Shown here piece after piece: positions 17,419 through 25,059 of a DNA stretch of 64,000 nucleotides (positions are counted from its first letter, which is position 1; every line of letters starts with the position of its first letter). This DNA is from Paulinella micropora (lineage: Eukaryota; Cercozoa; Imbricatea; Euglyphida), in the NCBI GenBank assembly GCA_009731375.1, contig BJOX01000199.1:344277-408276 (forward strand). The letters are read 5' to 3'. The notes under the pieces were generated by a model. It was given only the letters and a program-made list of their open reading frames with translations, made no database searches and was not told the DNA's origin. A program made the translations under genes and the position numbers.

Positions 17419-19467
17419 ATGGTTGCTAAAACCAAAAAAACAAAGAAACAGAAATTAAGACCCCCGCGGGTTTATAGGAATAAAAGCGGGAAGCCGTATA
17501 TTATCCAGAAGGGTAAAAAATATTATCTTAATTTCGGTAAAAAGACAAATGATATGAGCACACTTCAAATTGTTAAACTTTTTATGAAATACTTAAGCAG
17601 ACCAAAATCAAAGCGAGCACCTAAGCGAAAAGAAGACTTGCGAAAAGTCCAGAGTTTGTCGGAGATTGAGCAAAATACTAGAACCGCCATTAATGACCAC
17701 TTAGACAAACTCAGAAAGGAGAAATACGAAAAGATTGATGAGATTGACCAAAAAGAGAAAAAAGCACGAGTTGATGCTGAAGAAGAAAAGAAGAGGCAAG
17801 AAAGAAAAGACATAGCAGATGCTAAGGAAAGGCAGGATGAGTTAGCAAGGATACACCGCAATGAACTATCCGATATTAAGGAACGACAAGAACAAAAAGC
17901 CAGAGAACTAAGAAGGGAGCAAAAACTCATAGATGATGTAAAATATGAAGAAGATAGAAAAAATAGGATACAAGCATTACCACCGCCACCACAATATCAA
18001 TATATTATGCCACCACAGCAGGGACAACCACAAGCACCGCCATTAGGAGCACCACCACAAGCACCGCCATTACCTAATTTAGGAGATGAAGCACCATTGA
18101 AAACGAAAGAGCAATATGAGGAAGAAAAAAAGCAAAAGCAGAAAGATATTGAAACACTGAAATTAGCAGGATATACAGATAAGTTCATAAAAAAGATGAG
18201 TCGTAAAGACTTACAAAAAGCCAGTCAAGATATTCAGACGGCTATAGCCACAGCGACATCTTTAGAGGAACAGAAAAAGTTAGCAGAAGAATATAAAGAA
18301 AAACTTGAAAAGGAAGAAAAGAAAGCAGAAGAAAAGGGTAAGCATTTTGAACATTTACAAATTAATCAATTTTTAATCTCAGCATTTTCAAAAACTTATC
18401 ACCCAAACATTACTATAAAAGAGTTAGCACAGGCTTTAAAAAAGAGACTAGATAGTGATGGACATAAAAAATTAAATTACAAAGACACTTCAAAGTGGAT
18501 TATTGACATGATTAAAAGGTTTAATATTGATGTTGGAAATGAAAAGGAAAACGTAAAAAGAAAAGTAGCGGATTATGCTAGATATGAAGATTATATGGGT
18601 ATTAATGAGCAAAAAGGTAGTGGAGCGAAGACATTAGAAGAATTAATTGATAAAGTATTTTCAATAGCGAAAATAAAAAAATATTTAATCCGCAAAGATT
18701 GGAAACACACAATGAATAAAAAGGACTTTGTAAATACTCTAACGAACAAAATGACGATATACCCAAATGTTGATAAACAAGTTTCAAATGATTTAAATGT
18801 TGATGAAGGTATGCCCCAACCGCTACCCCCGAGTGTAGCGGAGACACCGCTACCACAACCATTAGAGACACAACCACAGCAACCAGAGCCAGAGCCACAG
18901 CCACAGCAACCTGAGCCAGACAAAACACAGCCAGAGCCACCGCCAGACGAACAACAGGGTGAGGGGCGGGGACTAATGACTTATGAAATAGACGACATAA
19001 TGAAAAAATATGGATGGTATCTCGGAGCAATAGCCAGTGATGAAATCTATAAGTTGAAGCCCGGAAGCAGAAAGCGATACGGATTTATTATGAATACCCA
19101 AAAAAGTTCGCAACCCGGAGCACATTGGATGGCTGTTTATATAGATTTAGATAAAGATAGGTCTGTTGAAGTTTATGATCCATTAGCACTTTATGAACCT
19201 ACTGAAGACTTCCAACAACAAATGAAACAACTAGTAAATAAAAGTAATCCAGATAGTTATTTATTAATGAAAGTAAATAAGGTAAAAAATCAAAGTGATA
19301 CCACAGACACATGTGGTTGGTATAGCATGAACTTCCTCATCCAACGCAGTAAAGGCAACAGGTTTAAATTTGCTAGCGGATATACAGACCTAAAAGAAGA
19401 CGAAGCGGAAAAATTAAAAGCACAAAATGGATATGGAGATGGTGAGGTATTTAATACATTTATCTGA
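17419..19467 (+). CDS. Adenain-like (C48/C5) maturation cysteine protease with long N-terminal extension
   Basis: The product is 682 residues. The N-terminus is basic with YRNKSGKPYIIQKGKKYYL. A long charged coiled coil (about 75-180) and a Pro/Gln tract (about 190-225) follow. Next come a second coiled coil and a helical region, and a second Pro/Glu/Gln tract (about 470-512). The C-terminal 170 residues form a Ulp1/adenain-type protease with H569 (GAHWMAVYID), D587 (VEVYDPLA) and C632 (DTCGWYSM), in the family order His-Asp-Cys. The enzyme would process capsid and core precursors. Most Polinton proteases are about 200 residues, so the extension is unusual and may be a structural protein fused to its own protease. 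The stop lies in the loop of a 10-bp hairpin. Confidence 0.88.
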   Translation: MVAKTKKTKKQKLRPPRVYRNKSGKPYIIQKGKKYYLNFGKKTNDMSTLQIVKLFMKYLSRPKSKRAPKRKEDLRKVQSLSEIEQNTRTAINDHLDKLRKEKYEKIDEIDQKEKKARVDAEEEKKRQERKDIADAKERQDELARIHRNELSDIKERQEQKARELRREQKLIDDVKYEEDRKNRIQALPPPPQYQYIMPPQQGQPQAPPLGAPPQAPPLPNLGDEAPLKTKEQYEEEKKQKQKDIETLKLAGYTDKFIKKMSRKDLQKASQDIQTAIATATSLEEQKKLAEEYKEKLEKEEKKAEEKGKHFEHLQINQFLISAFSKTYHPNITIKELAQALKKRLDSDGHKKLNYKDTSKWIIDMIKRFNIDVGNEKENVKRKVADYARYEDYMGINEQKGSGAKTLEELIDKVFSIAKIKKYLIRKDWKHTMNKKDFVNTLTNKMTIYPNVDKQVSNDLNVDEGMPQPLPPSVAETPLPQPLETQPQQPEPEPQPQQPEPDKTQPEPPPDEQQGEGRGLMTYEIDDIMKKYGWYLGAIASDEIYKLKPGSRKRYGFIMNTQKSSQPGAHWMAVYIDLDKDRSVEVYDPLALYEPTEDFQQQMKQLVNKSNPDSYLLMKVNKVKNQSDTTDTCGWYSMNFLIQRSKGNRFKFASGYTDLKEDEAEKLKAQNGYGDGEVFNTFI

Positions 19468-19480
19468 ATTATGTATTAAA
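19450..19480 (+). terminator. Hairpin around the protease stop codon
   Basis: TTTAATACAT and ATGTATTAAA form a perfect 10-bp stem. The TGA stop lies in the 11-base loop. Confidence 0.65.
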
Positions 19481-19514
19481 ATAAAAACATATAAAAACAT
19501 ATAAAAACACAATA

Positions 19515-20153
19515 TGCCAGACTACAAACAAGGAAAGATTTATGCTATCAGATCTCACCAAACTGACAAAGTTTATATTGGTGCGACAACACAAAACCTT
19601 TCAATGAGAATGAGTGGTCATTGAGGGGATTACAAAAAAGGAAAAAATAGTACAGCATCGACAGAAATACTGAAACATAATGATGCTTACATAGAACTTA
19701 TTGAATTATTTCCTTGCGAAAGCAAAATAGAACTAGACAGGCGAGAGGGAGAAATTATAAGACAAATGGATTGTGTTAATAAAAACATATCAGGAAGAAC
19801 AAAAAAAGAATGGGTTGAAAAGAATATAGAAAAACTCACTAGTTATAAAAGAAAATGGTACATAAAAAATAGAGATAAAGTGCTTGAAAAACGAAAAGAT
19901 TACAACCAAACACACAAGAGTGAAATTTCGGAAAGGAATAAAGAATATGTTATGATGAGAAAAGAAAAGATTTCTGCTGGTAAAAAAAATGGTATGAAAC
20001 AAACAAAGAAAAAGTAAGAAAAAGTCATCAAAGAAAATACATTTGCGAGTGTGGTTTTGTAGTGGCAATTGTTAAAAGAAATAGACACATTAAAACAACA
20101 AAACATATTAATAGTTTATATAGTTTTGAAGATATCCAAAAATTATTCGCATA
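19515..20153 (+). pseudogene. Broken GIY-YIG endonuclease-like gene
   Basis: The start MPDYKQGKIYAIRSHQTDK is closely related to the 14.66 kb GIY-YIG protein. An in-frame TGA (about 19623, after SMRMSGH) cuts it, but the same frame continues to about 20017. A frameshift near 20015-20030 then leads into a C-terminal CxC-x11-H-x5-H finger (YICECG...) that ends at the TAA at 20151-20153. Two lesions in a short gene suggest decay, although sequencing error cannot be excluded. It sits between protease and penton, so it may be a homing-type insertion into the structural block. Confidence 0.75.
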
Positions 20154-20160
20154 ATATATC

Positions 20161-20973
20161 ATGGAATACAAGGGAGGAAGAAGTTCTGGTATCTATTACA
20201 TAAATAGTAAAAATAGAATAACGGGAACAGACAGCGACTTTACACACGAAGTCAATATGAAGGGGCTAGACAATCCCACACATTGTAAAATTCTACATAT
20301 CTATGTTCCGAAGTCGTATTACTCTGTGGCTTCACCATATAATACTTTTACATTATCCGAAGACGGGTATGAGGCTTTAATTACAATACCTGAGGGCAAC
20401 TACACAATGAACAACTTAAAAAATAAACTGGCCGAGGTACTGACGGCAGTCAGCCCAAATGACTATACTTATGTGGTATCTAGTAATAATACCAACACAG
20501 ACCCCGAGGATGGTAAATTAACATTCAGTGTGTCAAATAACGGAGGTATTCAACCGCTGTTTATATTTAATGGTGATACACGTATTCATGAGGTAATGGG
20601 TTTTGATAGAAATTCAACATATTTCTTTGCTAATGATTTTATTAAATCGCCAAATGTAATTATTCTAACTGGTGAAAAAACTTTGTATCTTCAATCGGAT
20701 TTGGTGAATGAAGGTGATAATCATGTGCTTCAAGAAATATACACAGCCAACGAAATTCCTTTTGGTTCTGTCATTTATGATGGAAGCGGGTCTGAGTATG
20801 GTAAAACATTGTCCGCTAATTCAAACAATGTATTCAGGTTTTACTTGACGGACGAAAACGACCAAGCGATTAATCTTAATGGTTTGGGAATAGTTATGAC
20901 ATTATTGGTTTATCGTGAAACTAATTATTTTAGTTTATTTAATTCATTCCTCAATTTGTTAAAGGCTAGATAA
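20161..20973 (+). CDS. Penton / minor capsid protein (single jelly roll)
   Basis: The 270-residue protein opens MEYKGGRSSGIYYINSK, which matches the style of Polinton and PLV penton proteins (an early Y-I-N-S-x-N/R block followed by DFxxEV). It is rich in beta-strand-like alternation throughout, with LTGEKTLYLQSDLV near residue 180 and a hydrophobic C-terminus. It lies immediately upstream of the major capsid gene, the usual order. It would form the fivefold vertices. The family call rests on pattern and position, not on a catalytic motif. Confidence 0.75.
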   Translation: MEYKGGRSSGIYYINSKNRITGTDSDFTHEVNMKGLDNPTHCKILHIYVPKSYYSVASPYNTFTLSEDGYEALITIPEGNYTMNNLKNKLAEVLTAVSPNDYTYVVSSNNTNTDPEDGKLTFSVSNNGGIQPLFIFNGDTRIHEVMGFDRNSTYFFANDFIKSPNVIILTGEKTLYLQSDLVNEGDNHVLQEIYTANEIPFGSVIYDGSGSEYGKTLSANSNNVFRFYLTDENDQAINLNGLGIVMTLLVYRETNYFSLFNSFLNLLKAR

Positions 20974-20992
20974 TTATTTTTGATTTAATTAT
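20970..20992 (+). terminator. Hairpin over the penton stop
   Basis: ATAATTA and TAATTAT form a 7-bp stem with a 9-base loop. The stop TAA lies in the left arm. Confidence 0.5.
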
Positions 20993-21056
20993 TTATTTTT
21001 TCTATAAATATATTCTTGTGAATTAGTTAATTTACAACACTTCAAAAAAAGAAAAA

Positions 21057-22339
21057 ATGCCTGTCCAATACGGAGGAGAACTAGTCCATCAGACTAAGGA
21101 ACTGCTCACGGGTAAGTATGAATTGAACAAACTTACTGCCCGTGAAGGGTCGGCTGATGTTGTTCTCACAACTGCGGGGGGACTTGAAAGCACCTTTGAA
21201 ATCCCTACTCGTCCTTTGAACCTTGCGAGGTCTGTCTTGCGATTTACTTACACCCCTGCCGCATCTGCTGGTTATAATCGTATGTTTATGGATTGCTTGC
21301 CTATGATACAAAGAATTGAACTGCGAAGCCGAAGCGGACAATATTTGTGTAATCTTCAACACGTGGGCAATTACACTAAGATGATTTGGAAGCCCGAAAT
21401 TAAATATGAAAAATTTATGGCACTTGAAAACCACGGGGCGGGTGTATCTAGCGGGGCTATGCTTCAAAAGTGTAATGCTGGAAAAGTTGAGATAGGAAGT
21501 GTAGCGGAAAGAAAAGCAATTACTGATGCAGCCAATACTGCTGGAGTGGTCGCTGCAGTTCAAGGATACTACAAAGTGCCACTTGTTAATGCCCGCCGTC
21601 ATAATGATACTGCTCTCGCCGATAGCACTGCCGGAAATTATAGCCTTGTTAATGTTCCTTTTGAGGAGGCTAAGTATTTTGAAGGTGGCGGTAATGGAAC
21701 GGCTACCCCTGTCATTAAAGTTAAACTTCCGTTGGGTATGATTTTTGGAACTATTTTTGAACTAGATAAGACTATTGGTTTTAATGAAATTTTGGATTTG
21801 CGAATTGTGTGGGAGGGTACTAACCGCTCTACTTTCTATGGAACTGATGCAAGCAGTATTTCTACTGGTGCTGCACAGGTTGCTGTTGGTGCTACTATTT
21901 CAAACTTGAATTTGTTTCTTGCCGTAGAGACTGACCCAAATGTCGTCCTTGGTGTACAGCAGAAGATTGCGGGAGAAGGTTTTCCGTTTAAGATTGAATA
22001 CCCTATCTCTTGGAAACAGAACCTCTCAACAACAAGCCAAAATTTCGTAGTAAAAATGAACCGCTCACAGGGTGAGAGAATTAGAAGAATTTATACTTCC
22101 GCATTCCACAACGACGAAAATAAAAATACTGCTTTCGACAATGACAACNNNNNNNNNNTACAATAGAGCGGGTGCTAAGGTTGAAAAATACTATACAACC
22201 CTTGACGGCTCGCGACTTCAACAATTTGATGTTGATGTTAAGGAAAATGAAGACTATATGATTTTGAAGGATAAGTTGAAGGGAAGTGCTATCCTAAACA
22301 GCGATGTCTATCATTACAACTGGTTTCATGTGGATACTT
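21057..22339 (+). CDS. Major capsid protein (double jelly roll), gapped
   Basis: It opens MPVQYGGELVHQTKELLTG and runs open for about 364 codons to a 10-N gap (22149-22158). After the gap a related C-terminal part (YNRAGAKVEKYY... to HVDT) continues in a shifted frame, because the gap length is only nominal. A second gap follows at 22340. Landmarks are a Leu/Ile-rich N-terminal strand set, the segment VKLPLGMIFGTIFELDKTIGFNEILD, and RIVWEG, which resembles the PLxxFF-type hinge between the two jelly rolls of Polinton and virophage capsid proteins. It would build the icosahedral shell. The C-terminus is missing from the assembly. Confidence 0.82.
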
Positions 22340-22349
22340 NNNNNNNNNN

Positions 22350-22946
22350 CGTTTTCTATTGAAAATCCAAAGACGGGCGAATTTCAATTAGTCCATACAA
22401 TTAAGTATGCGAATGCTCATACAGGTGTAAGTCTGCGAAATACAACTTTACCATTTTCTGCTGGTATATTTAATGCTAATGGAGGTGAAGGGATACAAAT
22501 TTTAAAAACAGCCAGTTGTAGTTTGTTTGTTGAAGGAACCAACACTATTAATACAAGTATTACAAACACGACGGAAGGAGACGAAAAAACAAGCACCACC
22601 GAAAGCCCCATTTTAAGTATCAGGAATAAAGCACTATTCAACAATAGTCTAACCAATTATTCAAATGTCTTTCCTTCATTAATAAGTATTACTAATGAGG
22701 ATACAAAATCAAATATTGTAAAAATGATATTGAACGGAACACTGACGGGGGCTGGTTTTGTTGATGTGGATGCTAAAACTTCAATCGTAGATATAGATAC
22801 TAAAGCAACCGCTGTAGCGAATGGAACAACAATTTTTAAACTTTATGTAAATGCTACCTCAACACAACAGATTAATCTCAGAACTTATGACATTCAATTA
22901 ACACCGAGTGATATTTTGACATTCACACAGAAGGCTGTGTCGGCTG
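22350..22946 (+). CDS. Beta-rich virion protein, 3' part, copy 1 (truncated by gap)
   Basis: The frame starts inside a gap and reads SIENPKTGEFQLVHTIK, then a Thr/Asn-rich beta-type sequence up to a 485-N gap. It is about 97% identical to copy 2. It is probably a fibre, receptor-binding or minor capsid protein, because it lies directly behind the capsid gene and ends (in copy 2) with a VIVNFIEDQ-type terminal strand. No catalytic motif is present and the N-terminus is not available. Confidence 0.5.
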
Positions 22947-24002
22947 NNNNNNNNNNNNNNNNNNNNNNNNNNNNNNNNNNNNNNNNNNNNNNNNNNNNNN
23001 NNNNNNNNNNNNNNNNNNNNNNNNNNNNNNNNNNNNNNNNNNNNNNNNNNNNNNNNNNNNNNNNNNNNNNNNNNNNNNNNNNNNNNNNNNNNNNNNNNNN
23101 NNNNNNNNNNNNNNNNNNNNNNNNNNNNNNNNNNNNNNNNNNNNNNNNNNNNNNNNNNNNNNNNNNNNNNNNNNNNNNNNNNNNNNNNNNNNNNNNNNNN
23201 NNNNNNNNNNNNNNNNNNNNNNNNNNNNNNNNNNNNNNNNNNNNNNNNNNNNNNNNNNNNNNNNNNNNNNNNNNNNNNNNNNNNNNNNNNNNNNNNNNNN
23301 NNNNNNNNNNNNNNNNNNNNNNNNNNNNNNNNNNNNNNNNNNNNNNNNNNNNNNNNNNNNNNNNNNNNNNNNNNNNNNNNNNNNNNNNNNNNNNNNNNNN
23401 NNNNNNNNNNNNNNNNNNNNNNNNNNNNNNNGGCGAATTTCAATTAGTCCATACAATTAAGTATGCGAATGCTCATACAGGTGTAAGTCTGCGAAATACA
23501 ACTTTACCATTTTCTGCGGGTATATTTAATGCTAATGGAGGTGAAGGGATACAAATTTTAAAAACTGCTAGTTGTAGTTTGTTTGTTGAAGGCTCCAACA
23601 CTATTAATACAAGTATTACAAATACGGCGGAAGGAGACGAAAAAACAAGCACAACCGAAAGCCCCATTTTAAGTATCAGGAATAAAGCACTATTCAACAA
23701 TAGTCTAACCAATTATTCAAATGTCTTTCCTTCATTAATAAGTATTACTAATGAGGATACAAAATCAAATATTGTAAAAATGATATTGAACGGAACACTG
23801 ACGGGGGCTGGTTTTGTTGATGTGGATGCTAAAACTTCAATCGTAGATATAGATACTAAAGCAACCGCTGTAGCGAATGGAACAACAATTTTTAAACTTT
23901 ATGTAAATGGGGCATCAACACAGCAGATTAATCTCAGAACTTATGACATTCAATTAACACCGAGTGATATTTTGACATTCACACAAAAGGCTGTGTCGGC
24001 TG
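22376..24002 (+). repeat. Duplicated segment of about 570 bp flanking a 485-N gap
   Basis: 22376-22946 and 23432-24002 are near-identical direct copies. They differ at scattered sites, including coding changes such as T/S, T/A and ATS/GAS. Either this is a true tandem gene duplication or two element copies were joined during scaffolding. Confidence 0.8.
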
Positions 24003-24052
24003 GGGCTGGTAGTAATATTAATGTTATTGTTAATTTTATAGAGGACCAATGA
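23432..24052 (+). CDS. Beta-rich virion protein, 3' part, copy 2
   Basis: This is the second copy of the frame at 22350. It is complete at its C-terminus, which ends GAGSNINVIVNFIEDQ and then TGA at 24050-24052. The terminal strand resembles the last strand of TNF/C1q-like trimeric head domains, but this is a weak inference. The N-terminal part is lost in the gap. It is convergent with the gene that ends at 24083. Confidence 0.5.
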   Translation, partial: GEFQLVHTIKYANAHTGVSLRNTTLPFSAGIFNANGGEGIQILKTASCSLFVEGSNTINTSITNTAEGDEKTSTTESPILSIRNKALFNNSLTNYSNVFPSLISITNEDTKSNIVKMILNGTLTGAGFVDVDAKTSIVDIDTKATAVANGTTIFKLYVNGASTQQINLRTYDIQLTPSDILTFTQKAVSAGAGSNINVIVNFIEDQ

Positions 24053-24082
24053 AGCAAAAAAAGAACTAATACGAAATATCAT

Positions 24083-24463
24083 TTACTTTATCTTTTTTGG
24101 TATTATTTTTTTAACATTACCTTTTACAATAGGAGTGGTGTCGCTCGCTTTCTTTAATACACAACCTTCTTCTGTACATGTAGCAGTCGCTATCTCTTCT
24201 CCTACAATAGCCTTTATTTCAGTAATCCCCGTTTCTTTCAAATCGGTTGCCGTAAAAGGAGTGCTTTCTTCCTCCATCATTTTCGTCAATGTCTCCTCTA
24301 ACGGAATAACTACTTTAACATTATCGTCCCTTGGCTTGTATTGCTCATAGAAAGAAACAATGTCGGGCTTAGTCCATTTAATTGATGGCTTTTTGACATT
24401 ACTATCAAGGTTCCATTTTTCAATTTCATTCAAGTAGTCTTGTTTGGTGTTGAGGTCGGCCAT
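24083..24463 (-). CDS. Hypothetical small acidic protein
   Basis: The 126-residue protein has an N-terminal helix (MADLNTKQDYLNEIEKWNL), a hydrophilic middle (KWTKPDIVSFYEQYK), a Glu/Thr-rich second half with a CTEEGC pair, and a basic C-terminus (KKIIPKKIK). No family is recognised. Its start codon directly adjoins hairpin A of gene-end module 2. It is last in the minus-strand replication block after the ExoX-C-like gene. Confidence 0.55.
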   Translation of the reverse strand: MADLNTKQDYLNEIEKWNLDSNVKKPSIKWTKPDIVSFYEQYKPRDDNVKVVIPLEETLTKMMEEESTPFTATDLKETGITEIKAIVGEEIATATCTEEGCVLKKASDTTPIVKGNVKKIIPKKIK

Positions 24464-24588
24464 GATATTTTAGAATTGCGCTTCGTGCTACGCACTCTCG
24501 CTTATTCTAAAACATCGGAAAAAATTTTAAGAAAAAATAATTAAAAGAAAACGATGTTTTGTGATGACGGCAGTCAGAACAAAATATC
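24464..24588 (-). terminator. Two-hairpin gene-end module 2
   Basis: Hairpin B is 24553-24588 (GATATTTTGT / ACAAAACATC on the minus strand) and overlaps the TGA of the ExoX-C-like gene. Hairpin A is 24464-24516 (GATGTTTTAGAAT / ATTCTAAAATATC on the minus strand). The loop of A keeps GCTTCGTGCTACGCACTC on the plus strand, as in module 1. Confidence 0.7.
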
Positions 24589-24874
24589 ATATATATTTTT
24601 TTACTTCACCTTTAATGTCAGTAAATTTATCAAACCACGGCTGTTTCATAACCCATTCAAGGTATGGCTTATCAATAACCGCTATATCTTGAATTTTCTT
24701 GCCACGATATTTACCAAATGGAAAAGTATCCTTTAGCTTTCCTGCCCGCGCATTTTCAATCATTTGGATTTCGTCAGTAATTATCTTTTTAACATCGGTA
24801 ATAGAAAATGTTTCTTTTTTATTTTCAATAGAGAGTTTCTCAAACTTCTCACATAATCTGGTGAGGGTGGTCAT
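24587..24874 (-). CDS. ExoX-C-like small protein
   Basis: The 95-residue protein has a C-terminal half DTFPFGKYRGKKIQDIAV followed by KPYLEWVMKQPWF. This is the compact FGKYKGK...YLxW module found at the C-terminus of some DnaQ/ExoX-type exonucleases and as a free-standing viral protein. The catalytic exonuclease domain itself is absent. It lies between the polymerase and a small acidic gene, so a role in DNA processing or as a polymerase accessory is plausible but unproven. Confidence 0.7.
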   Translation of the reverse strand: MTTLTRLCEKFEKLSIENKKETFSITDVKKIITDEIQMIENARAGKLKDTFPFGKYRGKKIQDIAVIDKPYLEWVMKQPWFDKFTDIKGEVKKYI

Positions 24875-24922
24875 CGGTCTATATAGAGTGGTAAAAAATT
24901 TTATGGAAAAAATTAATTAATT

Positions 24923-25059
24923 GATATTTTATTCAGATACTTCGTATCTTCATAAAACATCGTTTTATACTTTAATGATGGACGATGTTTGAGAATATAG
25001 ATTCAACAAGTTGAATCCATAGCGAGAGTGCGTAGCACGAAGTGAAATTCTCAAATATC
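24923..25059 (-). terminator. Two-hairpin gene-end module 3 (after polymerase)
   Basis: Hairpin A is 24984-25059 (arms GATGTTTGAGAAT and ATTCTCAAATATC on the plus strand). It includes the polymerase TGA and carries an extra perfect 8-bp stem, GATTCAAC/GTTGAATC, inside. Hairpin B is 24923-24961 (GATATTTTAT / ATAAAACATC), with an inner GATAC-TTC-GTATC stem. Confidence 0.7.

Noticed and set aside
24587-24874. Full exonuclease of the DnaQ/ExoX family
   Set aside because: Only the small C-terminal FGKYKGK-type module is present. The DEDD catalytic domain is missing.
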